The notes below the pieces were generated by a model that worked only from the letters and a program-made list of their open reading frames with translations, searched no databases and had not been told where the DNA came from. Positions 47,302 through 59,129 of a stretch of 64,000 bases of DNA are shown piece by piece; within the stretch, counting starts at the first letter, position 1, and each line of letters begins with the position of its first letter. Source of the stretch: Odiellus spinosus (taxonomy: Eukaryota > Arthropoda > Arachnida > Opiliones > Phalangiidae); assembly GCA_963920705.1 (NCBI GenBank), contig OY987232.1, forward strand, positions 19,470,442-19,534,441, read 5' to 3'. The translations under genes were made by a program, and so were the position numbers.

Positions 47302-49689
47302 TTACCTCAGACGAGTTGTTTTAGCTCCTCGGATCTTGCGATAAAGATTGCCGACGATAAGAAAGATGCCGACTCAAGTTAGGATCAAAATGAATGAATT
47401 GATTATTTGCTTCAGATCATTGTAGCCAATGTAAATTATTTCTTCGGGTTCTTCCGCGATTCCATTCGTTCGTTCAAGTTTGAAATTCTCATATGACATA
47501 CATTTTTGGAAAAAACCCCCTTCTAGGATTCTTCTAATCCTGAATAAACATTTTCGGAAGTTATTCAACCGAAAGAGAGCGGCACATTTACAAAAAACTC
47601 CAAAATCTGTTTAATATTATTTATTCAAATACCGAAAAGTTATCCCATTTCACCCAAAACAGTTCCACTAATTACCATTTCGACCAATCCATTTTTACAC
47701 ACTTCTCATTTCGTCAAATCTAACCTCCCATAATCTCAAAACATAATTTTAGTGGGCTGTCCCAGCTCACAACTCTACAAAATCTGCACCGCTATGTCCC
47801 TAAAGAACGGCCGCCATTATTAAAACAGCAGTTTTGAGCTTCGCCGCTGTTTAGAGAACTGCTCTTCTGGGAACTGCTGTTAAGGGGTACACCCAATCTA
47901 ACTTTACCACGGGTGAAACGAGAAATAAATGTTTTGAGTAAAACATAATTGGGAAATTTCATTTTTGGTCAAGCTTAATTCTACCCTTACGTTATTTTTT
48001 CTTACCCTTGATTAAAATTTTCTTTGAATTGAAAATTCCGGCCGTAAGCCATGGCCAAGTAGTATGAAAACATCTTCTCTTTGGAAATATGCACCACCAA
48101 CTGTTTCAGGGAACTATCTTCTTGAGCTTGTAACGATCGTAAAAATATTTTTTTGCCTACGATGTAAGCCAAATTGGAACGCTTAATAGCCCAGACTGCT
48201 TCCAAAAATGATTTCCTGTTTCTCTTCTTAGTTTTTTCCAATTCTTTTCCCAAATAAACAACATCAGAGCTATCGGAATTCTATTGATTTGAAAAGAATT
48301 TAAAAAAAAAAAATAAAATATATACTTAACAGTTAATAAAACCGGGTTGTTTTACATTAAAGCGAGGTTAGTAAAGAGACAGCTTCGGCAGAATCTGCCA
48401 AGCCCGAAAATAGTTGTAATTTTGTGTTAAATGTAAAGAGGAACGTACCTTCATCATTGTCTCATACACACTTGATTGACTATGTGATCCCATTGAAACG
48501 GTTCCACTTCGAACAGCGTGTGCCAAATCCTTAATTGTGTTCAAATTGGCCCCCTCGGGTATGGCGCCGACGGAATAGGACAGAGTGGAGTTGTACAATT
48601 TGAATAAGCAGCCGACAACAATCGTTACAGTAGCGATGACCACTTTTAACCACGATCTCGAAGGAATGACGCAACGAGTTTCTAAACGAATCAAATCATC
48701 TATGACTTCAATTATTGGATGTCTAGGGACCAAGGGCTCAATCGCACCTAATCCAATTTGCCTCGAGATTACGTTCCACGAAGAAAACGGTTCCATAATG
48801 GATTTCAACTTTGGAAATAACAATCGAATCGATTCGGAAATGACGAAAAACGAACAGAAGAGCGTGAGGATAAAAATCCAAAGCTAAACAAGACGCGCGA
48901 ATACGAATGTGTTCTAGTATTAGATCGTATAGTAGGGGTAATTAATTAAAAAAAAATAAAATGAATTACTCTCGTTCGAAATGGCTCGAAGAAAAACGAA
49001 CAGCTTTCGACGCGCTGACTGGCAACCTTCTTCGTTACAAAAATGACGTCATCTTGGGAAAGAACTGGCGAATAAGATACAACGCTAAGCCACTGAGTTG
49101 TCACGTAAAGATAGAACCCTATAATATCAGCTTCCTACAATTTTTGAGCCGATTTATGAAATATTTCAAGACATACAATTAAAACAGTACTTGTTAAAGA
49201 CTGGAAAGACTAAAATTGAGAGTTTCTTAAATATTCGAAAAGAATATTAGCGAAAACGGCGTATGATAAAAGCTCGTGCTAAAAAACCATCGAATCTCTC
49301 CTCTCACGGTAGCTTCGTACCTCTCTTTGTAGCATTCCAATCATTCCATCGTAAGAGCCATTTACAGTAGGTACCCCGATGATTCCGGTTTTAGGAAATA
49401 CCAAACGATATCTGTCCAGACAAATAATTATAATTCTCTTAGCGAATTGATTCGGGCTAGTGTATGGCAAATCCAATACTTGAATCCGATAAGTAATGCC
49501 AATAGCTCGAAAAAACGAAAAAAGGGACCAGAACGACCTACGAGGCTGCCATCATTCAGACGATCAATTAAAAAATATGTGCACTAGGCATAAACGATAT
49601 TTTTTTTAAATAATGGATACGAGAATTATTTATAAATAGCTTACGTTGAATGAAGTCACGGTGAATGTATGGTTTAAAAGCGACGCCAT
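47302..49689 (-). pseudogene. Ionotropic receptor B-type, nonsense in M4 (B3)
   Basis: Exons: 49,645-49,689; 49,480-49,583; 49,321-49,411; 48,970-49,134; 48,449-48,883; 48,006-48,280; 47,374-47,539 to a premature TGA (the paralogous stop would be at 47,302). Everything through S2 is open and in frame with the B2 architecture. In M4 the B1/B2 TGC (Cys, in LILTCVGIFL) is TGA at 47,374-47,376, so the protein would end at residue 426, part-way through the last membrane helix. The S1 arginine is also replaced: TTQWLSVVSYSP has Trp at position 95. Intron 6 is enlarged to 466 bp. It is either a recent pseudogene or a truncated subunit; the open frame over all other exons means decay began recently. 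Confidence 0.75.
47823..47880. repeat. Hairpin in enlarged B3 intron 6
   Basis: Inverted AACAGCAGTT and AACTGCTGTT with a second AGAACTGCTC copy between them, in sequence absent from B1 and B2 intron 6. The surrounding 47,590-47,990 shows loose CATTTCGNCCAA-like repeats similar to TR6. Confidence 0.5.
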
Positions 49690-50990
49690 TCCGAGTGGAT
49701 TCTAGTTCAAGTAAATAATATTATTATAAGTCACTCGCTAATATACGTTAACCCTGGATTAGTAATAAGATTGCGCCAAATACCAAAATCTCAGATTTAA
49801 AGATTTTCTAAATTTTAATAAAAATCTCGAAATTTCAAAAATCTGTTTTTTGATATATAAACAGCTTTGAAATGTCTAGATCTTTCCGAATTATATCCCT
49901 GGTTAGTGGCCCATTATGGTCGGGGACATCACGAAAATAAACCCTCGTAAGTTTAATTCCCGTAACAAGGAAAAGATTTCAGCTTCTGGATTTTGATTAA
50001 GCTCTAAAAATATAAATCTGAAAACATTCTACCTTCAGAATCTTTTCTCGAGTGTTTTAATCTCGACGGCTCTATGGAATTTGAACGCGCAAACACCTTT
50101 ACTCTAGAACTCTAACCTTATAGAAAAATCGACTATATTTGGCCCGAGAAAAACAAATTAATTGTTTTCCGCTCTCCTGATTTTTTTTATTACCATTGCA
50201 TTTCTGGAGTCCACTTATTTTTCTAACAACACATTCTTTCCACAAATGTTTTTATACAAAATCAAGGATCATGTATAAAGAAGGGTTAGAAACGAGAGAG
50301 AAAAGGGTGACGTTTTGCTCGAGTCATGCGCGGTAGAGTTAAATTTATCTCATTCCACCACCCTACCCGAAAAAGTGAATTGATCCAAGACGATGTCCTT
50401 TTTTAATCCGTAAATTAACGGCAGCTGGTTCTCGTATACATTTTATCGTTCCTGACCGACAGACAGACGAATATATATTATTCTCCAGGATACATAATAT
50501 TTTCATTATAATTTCATTCTCTCTTTGATCATACCACCATTTAATTTTGAAATTCGAAAAAGTTCCTAATAGAACACGCTAATTATTAGCTAAGCCTTTG
50601 CTAAATAACCCTATTTGTTTTGGGTGTATAGCTAATTTGGTTAAATTTCAATAAATAATACCGAATAAGGAAATAATGTAAAGATTAGGGTTGTTTTGAA
50701 GCTATTTCAAGTTTCCCCCGTATTCGGCTTTGATGAAAACGCGTTTACACCGAGATGAGTGTTAGTTGAAAACTTTGTTTCGTCGAGTTAATACTTAAGG
50801 TTTAGCTTTAATGACTTTGTTTTCTGGTTCAGAAGATTAAGACGTAATCATTTCTATATAACGTTTGCTATCTTATACCGTTATAATTTAACATACAGAC
50901 TAAATGGAATACGAACGATTTTAGAGATATAATGTTGTAAATTTATTTTTTGGAATAATATTCATAGTAACATTTTTTAAGAGTTACGTT
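49690..50990. other. B3 upstream region
   Basis: Up to about 50,480 it aligns with the B1 and B2 upstream flanks, which marks the distal border of the tandem unit. It includes the donor-like GAAG|GTAGAA near 50,033. Beyond 50,520 no similarity to the cluster and no exon is seen. Confidence 0.5.
50115..50127 (-). promoter_or_regulatory. Candidate TATA box of B3
   Basis: Gene strand TTTTTCTATAAGG in the block aligned with B1 and B2. Weaker match than in B2. Confidence 0.3.
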
Positions 50991-51019
50991 AATTATTAAC
51001 GGGGAAACTTATAGGTTTA

Positions 51020-51316
51020 TAAAAAGTCAGGGAATTTTAAAATGAACCTAAAAAAGTCAGGAAATTTAAAGATCTTTCAAGAAGCCAGGAAATTACAATC
51101 ATTATCCGCCGATTGGATTCTCAGCTGACGGCGTGTCAGTTGTATAGATTAGAACAAAGATTCGCCTGCAGTTTGGCCCACGTGATTATATAAAACAATA
51201 AAAGCTTAAAAATTGGGTAGTATTAGATAAAACGGTCAGGGAAAATCGGTGGAAAAGTCAGGGAAAAACCTGGAAAAGTCAGGGAATTTGAATCTGAAAA
51301 AACTGCGCCAACCCTG
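51020..51316 (-). mobile_element. CAGGGTTG-type element copy (R6)
   Basis: The right end reads CAGGGTTGGCGCAG on the minus strand. The interior (51,020-51,230) matches 58,440-58,630, including GGATTCTCAGCTGACGGCGT. Contains repeated GTCAGGGAA. The left end is unclear. Non-coding. Confidence 0.65.
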
Positions 51317-51896
51317 TACTAAGCTATTTTTATGGTAACTACTATTTGTAAGTTTTAATTTAATTTTGGAGTTAACGCGTATTGTAACTTAGGTTTTAAA
51401 ATAGGGATTTGTGTAAGTTATAAGCAAGGATTTCCTTTAAAGGTTGTAAAGTGGGTGAATGTAATAATTAATATTCATAAATTTCCTAGAATTTAATATG
51501 TCAGTGTAATTAAAATGAAAGAATTACACTTCCTACCTTTCCATAAAGCATATTTCGTTGTTTCAATCAAAGAATGCAACGCAATCAAAGCTACGTAGTC
51601 CCCCCTCCCCCTTATACACTAATACCAAACATCTTTCATTAATATAAAGAGATAGTAACATCATTTTAATTATTATGTCATATAGAAAATTATTTTCAGG
51701 GTAAAGTTAGGTGTTAATTTAGACGTTATTTTTATGAACTAAAACTGTCAAAATGTTCCTACACTTTTTATTAAAATTAGTATTAATTTTATTAATTAAG
51801 ATCTGATAATTAAATTAAGACATTTATTTTTATAATTAATAATATATTTAATATTACAAACTTGAATTCAATTTTTCAATTTTCTTTATTTTATAG

Positions 51897-52085
51897 ATAT
51901 GTACCAATCATAAATCAGAATGTCATCGACCAATGATAATGTAACTATCAAAGCTTTAAATGATGTGTGTCCTTCAAATCATAACGCAACACCAGATGAG
52001 ATCCTTATAAAATGAATTACAGTTTTCTAATTTATGAACATGATAATAACATGGAATCAAAACCAGGCAACTTCTTCAAGAACTT
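51897..52085 (+). CDS. Weak candidate first exon, plus strand
   Basis: A pyrimidine-rich acceptor (TTTCTTTATTTTATAG) ends at 51,896, and CTTGG|GTAAGT forms a donor at 52,086. The ATG at 52,051 opens MESKPGNFFKNLG up to the donor; a separate 31-codon frame lies upstream. I found no downstream exon in the right phase, so this may be chance. Confidence 0.15.
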
Positions 52086-52799
52086 GGGTAAGTCTTTAAA
52101 TATTTTTATATCTAATTATTCATACTGTTAAGTTTTAATTATTTTAGTTAAATTTGTTAATTATAATCATTGATAACTGAGACAGAATGGGATATTATGT
52201 TAGCGAAGTTGTTCCAGCGTGTTTTCCTTAGGGTATATAAATAAATCCCATACTGGGATGATTAGCAGACTGTACTTGAGAAGCTAGAAGTGATTTTTCG
52301 ATTATCTAAGATTACCTTTTCCCGAGATATATATTGACTATCTACTATTTTATTTACACCGTTCCAATCGAAATATTCACTACAAATAACGCTACGCGTC
52401 CGTCTATCTCTATCCGTTTTTATTACGGGTCTTACTTTTAATACATTGCATCTATAAATTGATAAGATTCTATATTGCCTGCCTTTATTGTATAGGGCTT
52501 TAGTATTTAATTCAACAGGGTCTAGGAATAACTCTAAAGGGGTAATGAAACCATTGACACACTTCGGTTATTGATTTTTGATATAACCCTTACCGAGGCT
52601 TAGCACCTTCTTCAAAATAAACTCTATTAGAAAATAACGATTTTAAATAATTTAATTAAGGGTTTTCTGAAAAATATTTATTTCTAGTGTTAATATTTGT
52701 TTGTAAATTTGTTTACTGTTGGATTAAGTTTATTTAAACGATAAGAAATGGGTTAAAAAATCATTTGGATTGAGGTTACATTTTCCCTTTAAGGAAATG

Positions 52800-53110
52800 A
52801 GTTAGAGAAATGACTGTCAAATGGGGCGAGTTAGACAAAAGCCAGTCTTGGCGCTCTTGGAATCAGGGGTTGGTACAGATCGGTTGCGTGGGTAATGAAG
52901 GCGCCTGGTACTAAATTGGATAGTACACCGTCGCAGTCCGCTTTGGGGATTTCATCCATCCCGGTGGGCTTTGGACCGTGCCGTGTCGAGGAACACGAAG
53001 AGAAAGACGCTAGGCGTCAATGTAGTCTAGCTCTTATTTTCATTTCTCGATCAATAATCTTCATACGGCCCGGCTAATCTATTTCTTGATTGGTTGGACC
53101 AATTGGCAAT
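52800..53110. other. G+C-richer island, function unknown
   Basis: About 300 bp clearly richer in G+C than its flanks, with an open plus-strand frame of about 69 codons (52,870-53,077, including SSIPVGFGPCRVEEHEEKD). It is not similar to any protein or structural RNA I recognise. It could be an exon, an RNA gene or a foreign fragment. The sequence between 51,316 and 52,800 is otherwise featureless. Confidence 0.25.
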
Positions 53111-53199
53111 TGTCACAGACACATAATGTGTCTTAGTAATATCGCTCTACTAAATCTTTTCCCTTTCTTCCGTGTTCTGACGAATTGAACGAGTAACCA

Positions 53200-53880
53200 A
53201 TAAAAAATCTAGCTACTAATGGAAATCGAATAAAAATCCAAAAATTACCCCTATGTAAATATATATTTATAACTTTTTTATATTATCTCCTAGACATTAA
53301 CAGATTGCATCATTAGAAAGTACAAATTACATAGATTAATTTAAAATAATAAAATTAACATGAGCCACTCATTGAAATCGAGCAAAAACCCAAAAATGAC
53401 CCCTATCTTAAAATGGCCGTAACTTTTTTATTTTAACACCTAGACATAAACCGATTGCACCATTAGAAAGAAGACATTCCCTAGATTAATTTAAAATAAT
53501 AAAATTAACATGAGCCACTCGTTAAAGATTATTCCGGCACTGATAGAAATCGAGCAAAAACCCAAAAATGACCCCTATCTTAAAATGGCCGTAACTTTTT
53601 TATTTTAACACCTAGACATAAACCGATTGCACCATTAGAAAGAAGACATTCCCTAGATTAATTTAAAATAATAAAATTAACATGAGCCACTCGTTAAAGA
53701 CTATTCCGCCACTGATAGAAATCGAGCAAAAATCCAAAAATGACCCCTATCTTAAAATGGCCGTAACTTTTTTATTTTAACACCTAGACATAAACCGATT
53801 GCACCATTAGAAAGAAGACATTCCCTAGATTAATTTAAAATAATCAAATTCTGCTTCGACACTCGAAAAAGTTGTTTCGC
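53200..53880. repeat. Tandem repeat TR12, 172-bp unit
   Basis: Four copies; the last three are near-identical, spaced 172 bp (for example TGATAGAAATCGAGC at 53,541 and 53,713). Each carries AAAATGGCCGTAACTTTTTT. The first copy is diverged. Confidence 0.92.
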
Positions 53881-53889
53881 CACTCGATA

Positions 53890-56800
53890 GAAAACGAGCA
53901 AAAAATCCCACAGTTAATTTTCCTTTGAATTTGACATATAAAAGGTTTAATTAAAGAGTTTTAGGTGTGTTTAAACACGAAAGTAAGATATTAATTTAGC
54001 CAAAAGATTACAAAAGCATTTTTTCTATCATATAAGAGAAACAATTCAATTTTTTTTCCAATTTCGCCATTTTTTTTTATAATAGAAAATAATAAAAGCT
54101 GCATTGGAAATCACACAGAATACGGAGTCGTGAAAGCAGCTAAGAAGGGTCTAGGTTTAAAAGGGATAGTGTCGTGTAACAATCAAAATTTAATTTTGGA
54201 TTAATTAATTAAAATATTATTTGAAATTTAAATTAAATGTTTTTCCCCATTAATTCGCGATATCTTTTCATTTAATTCAAGTCTTAATTAATTTAATTGC
54301 GTCATCATTTGACGTCATTCGAATTTGTTAGCTTAATTATATAAGTTCACGTGAAAAGGTCAGAGATGTCGCTACCGTCAAATAATTCACGTTTCGGAAA
54401 ATCGAGATCCCAATTAAGATTTCGTGCAACGTTAAAATTAAATAATTAGGTCATATTTAGGCTTATTGACGTCATCTCACGTGATATTTTTATTCCCTAT
54501 CTGTCACTTACTAATTTGTTTCCCGAATAAAAATTAAAATAATTTTTTTAGAGACGGATTTTAAATCTATCTATTTTTTCATTTTCACGAAACTCAAACA
54601 AATATTTCTCTTTAAAGTTTCAAAACTTAAATAGGTAACTATCCCTTTAAACGCCTTAAAACGGGGGCAAGTATAGTGACGGGTTGAAGTGGGAAATATT
54701 CGATGCATTATTCATGTAATAAAGAAGCCGAGTCCGTGCGCCAACTGGGTTTTCCGAAATTCTAGTGTTCAGCTAAATTTATTCCTTACCTTATTTTTTC
54801 ATTTTAAGGTTACAGTTTTTCAAATCCGCAATATGCAAACCCACGCCAGACGTCACTACACCTTTTTTTACTCCGGCATTCTACTTACTTTTAGTTATAG
54901 TTAGTGCTCAAAATCGGACTTATATAATTTATGGTTAAAATTAAATAATTATGAATGGATAATTCATATCCAATTCCGAGCTCTGTCTTAAAATAGAAGC
55001 TATTATAAGAGATTTTATTTTTTTGTTTATTTACTATCCCAATTTCTTTGCTTTTCATAACGTATCTTTATTGCTTCTTTTTCATTGGATACTATTTGTA
55101 CCATTAATATTAGGCTAGTGAATATCCCCTACATCAAAGCTAGTCTATAAAATAGCGAAAATTTTCCTTTTCACCCCATTAGTTTCCTGTTATCGTAGAG
55201 TTAACTTTGTCCCACAATTCCGTTAGGAAACCATTTAGGAACCTTTTTTTCTTCTACAAATTCGAACTCGTTTATTCTAGGACTCTTTAAAGGGATAATG
55301 AAGCTCAATAAATATTTTCTTACAATTTAAAGGGAAACTTGAACAGCTTTTGAATTCGGAAAAAATTTAGAAAAACATTTTTGGCATCCGGTGATTTCGA
55401 AAATTAATTTAAAAATAAATTTTAGCTCCAAGTTTACCTTTAAATATATATATTTTTTTCGGGTTATTTCATTATACCTTTATATGATTTTTTGGGGGGC
55501 AATAAACGACTCAGTATAAAATCTCAATTTAACTTTAAAGCGCTCTTAAAGCTATAAAACCATTTTACTCGCTTTTACTTCAATATCAAGTAAAGTTGAC
55601 GTTTATAGATTCGTTATGAGCCGTGACCAAAAGTGTTTATAATACTAGTTCATATATATAAGAAATTCCACCTTAAGTTGATAGTACGGTCAAACCTGGA
55701 CTATATTCAATATCCCTTCAATATTTTTATATTGAAAGATACTTTGACAGTGCTGCCAAATTAATATGGATAAAAAACTAAATTTTGCAGTTTATTTCTA
55801 TGAACAATTTGTTCGAAATCTCTACGTATTCATTCTAGCTGAAATTCTTGACTATATTTTTTCTCATGGGTAAAGGGATAGTGTCACAATTTTTTTCTAA
55901 TTTTAATGTTTATTAATCGCACTTTGATAAATTGAAAATTTATTTTTTCCATAATTTTACTCTTATTTTTTCCAATTTAATTTAACGACAATAATATGAC
56001 GTCATTCGATTAAATTATGGTTAATTTAAAATATGTTTTTCTAGAGAATTGCTGAATATATTTTGATAATATAATTATTATCTTAATTAGAACACATTTA
56101 AACTTTAATTCTAATGATTTTAATTTTATCTTAGTTAGATTGCACGAAACTTTAATTTTTTTTAACATCATGTGTTGGTTTCCCTTTAAATCTGTAATAG
56201 TAGAACATTTGTGGGTTTTTTTCAACATAAATGACTTTGATGTTCAATGGGGATGCAATGTAACCATGGAAACCAAAGAAATGTATTGGAATAAGTTTCA
56301 AGCTTGGAAAATATCTAACTTGTTTTTTTGGTTGAAACTTTCAACCATTGAGTTATATATATATAATTTTATAATATATTTCATATCTTAGCAACTGATT
56401 TGAAATTTATTCTTCATACCCTATACCCATATAGTTTGAACTTTCACCTTTTATAATTAATTATATAAATAAGAAGCTAGAAAACATGCTGTCTAAAATT
56501 GGTTATTTTAATTAAATTCAAAATTCTGGCTAAATTATATTTTCTTGTAGTTAGATGTTAAACTTAATTTAATTAAAGTTAACTATAATTAATGCTAGTT
56601 AATGATTAAGTCAGAAATCAATTTTTTTGTAAACTTAATACGGAAAAAATTAAATTTAATTTAAATTTAATGCCATCTTAGATTTTTTCACCAAAAAACA
56701 TTTGAAATATCTTAATTTCAATTAAGTTTAAATAATTTAGGCTTGATAATTATATTTAAAAATCGTTATTTAGTAATTAATGAAATTCGTAGATTATAAT

Positions 56801-57600
56801 TAAGGTTGCTTAATTTTAATATATAGGCTAATTAAGTATCATTTTATTATTCTGTGTGGCAGGTAATTTTTCTTTGTATTATTACAATATATATTATATA
56901 TATATATATATTTGGAAAGCGAGCTTGGGCGGTCCATATCAATGCCACAAATAATTACCATATAAAATCTCGTGGGAATTTTTTCCGCCAAAGAACCAGC
57001 GTTGGATCTAATCTTCATTTTATTGGATCAAGTTGTATTTTCATAATACCTGTATCTCTTTAAAATATTATCAAAAGTATATGACTTTATCCCGTAAAAG
57101 TAAACAACACCTCGTAGCATAATACTATATCATTCGCGCTGTAAAAGTACTTGCAGAATTTCTCTCTCAATTAGATTTAAATGTATTCTTGGTTCGCTTA
57201 TATTTCTTCTTTGTTCTTCGTATACGACTTGTCGCGTGTCTATATTAAAATGAGATGTCAGATCGTAGCCTTTACTCTATTATCTAGTATAAGGAAATAC
57301 TATTACGTGCCAAACTCCTAAAGAAGAATAGAAAATTGGTTGCCAAAAGCGAGCGGCGCTCCTGGCTTTAATCAAGCGAATTTCCCACGAGATGTGACTC
57401 GCCTTTTTCCTTTTCTTTTGTATTCTGAACCTAAATTCGCGCCAGCTTTTATCCCACCCGACTTACTTCGAAATTAGACGGTAGAACCGTTAAGTTGATA
57501 ATCCCTTTTAAGCTTCAAAAAGTAAAGCTTCAATAATTATCTGCGCTTTAATTCTTTGAAATAGCGCGAAATTCTGATTTTTTTTTTTTTTTTATTATAA
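53890..57600. other. Gene-poor A+T-rich stretch
   Basis: No supported exon. It contains the tail of an R3-like tip (CCAATTCCGAGCTC, about 54,970-54,983), an R5 fragment (about 55,325-55,440) and an (AT)n run near 56,892. Confidence 0.5.
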
Positions 57601-57604
57601 ATTA

Positions 57605-57950
57605 ATGTTTTAAATGGAAACTTGGAGCTAAAAGTTTATTTGAATTTATTTTCGTAATCACCGTGTTTTAAAACGTATTCCAGAATTTTTTCATAATTTT
57701 TAGACACATTTTTGTCGTTTAAATTAATTTTTTGGTAGAATTTGAATTTTAGTAAATATAATATCCGACCAATCATATTATTTCTACCTTCAACAGACTT
57801 TGTAATGATTTATTATTAAAATAATTGGCCGGTATTTGATGGACAAGACCTTGTCTTTTAATGTTAACGCATTACAAGCGCTGTTGAAGGCTGAAATATG
57901 ATTGGCCCGTTTTTATATTTACTAAAATTCAAATGTTATTGGAAATCTAA
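57605..57950. mobile_element. R5 element with both arms
   Basis: The best-preserved R5 copy. One arm runs from GGAAACTTGGAGCTAAAA to AGTAAATATAATATCCGACC; the inverted arm contains ATATGATTGGCCCG and TATATTTACTAAAATTCAAA. The centre is near 57,840. Likely a fold-back, non-autonomous element. Confidence 0.7.
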
Positions 57951-58045
57951 TGGAGATCTCGTCTTAACGGCAGGCATTTTTCATTGGTCGATGATCCATC
58001 AATGCGATGAATTTCAGCTGATCTCCATTTTGCCTATTTTTTATT
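57945..58045 (+). repeat. Dispersed repeat, copy 1
   Basis: GGAGATCTCGTCTTAACGGC ... AATTTCAGCTGATCTCCATT matches 59,130-59,245. Identity of the element is unknown. Confidence 0.5.
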
Positions 58046-58396
58046 TTTCTCTACAATTCTGAGACAATTATTATATTTTTAATGAATTTCCGGCTTATTT
58101 TTCCTCTTCATTATCACTTTAAAATGGGCGTTAATTAGTATTTTTGTTTTATAGTAATTAAGTAAATACCGCGAACAATTTGTTCCTTTGAGTTAATACG
58201 CTATGGCCCCTGATAAATGGCTTTGCCCTGGACACCGAAGTACGTAGGTTAAAACACATTTACAGGCGCTATATTGAAAATACATTAGTGACTTTTCCCC
58301 TGAATGTAAGCTTCATTCTGAGCCACAAAACTAATATTATATGGTTTATATTATACGAATAAAACTATTGTTTTTTTGTTTGCAAACAATTAATAC

Positions 58397-59070
58397 CAGG
58401 GTTGCCACAGGTCAGGGAAAACGGGGAAAATTCAGGGCATTTGAAAATGAACCACAAAAGTCGGGGAATTTAAAGATCTTTCGAGAAGCCAAGAAATTGC
58501 GATCATTATCCGCGGATTGGATTCTCAGCTGACGGCGTGTCAGTTGTATAGATTAGAACAAAGATACGCCCGCAATTTGACGAACGCGTTTATATAAAAC
58601 AATAAAAGCTTAAAAATTGGGAAGTATTAGTTAACACATTACAAGCGCTGTTGAAGGTCGAAATATGATGGGCCCGTTTTTATATTTACTAAAATTTAAA
58701 TTTTACCAAAAAATTAATTTAAATACCAAAAAGTGTCAAAAAATTATGAAAAATTTCTCAAAAATAAATTCAAAATCTGTTATATTTTTAGCTCCAAGTT
58801 TCTCTTTAAATTATTTATTTATTTAAAATCTAGGCTACTTTATTTCCATTGGGATTGGTATTACTATTTCACACTAATTTCGAATCAGATTAACTTTTTC
58901 ATTTTATTTTACTTTAAAGTGAGACTGTCACAATTTTATTTCGAAGACATGAATTATGAAGGTCAGGGGAAAGTATGACGAATTTAAAAATATTCAAATA
59001 GTCAAGGAAAAGGTCAAAGTAATGTAGTCAAAGATGGTCAGGGAGTTTAAATGTGAAATTTTGTGCCAGC
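58397..59070 (+). mobile_element. R6 copy interrupted by R5
   Basis: Starts CAGGGTTGCCACAGGTCAGG. The interior matches 51,020-51,230, and the right part has GGTCAGGGAGTTTAAATGTG and a decayed end. An R5 half (58,625-58,810) is inserted within it. Confidence 0.65.
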
Positions 59071-59129
59071 ATATTTTTTGTTTCATTTTAAAGGGATAGT
59101 GAAACCTAAAAACTCTGCAACCAATCAAA

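Noticed and set aside
44873..48887. Two similar 100-codon plus-strand frames (44,873-45,175 and 48,585-48,887) that look like a conserved small gene family
   Set aside because: They are exact antisense shadows of exon 5 of B2 and B3. Their similarity comes from the receptor paralogy, and the frame is broken in B1.
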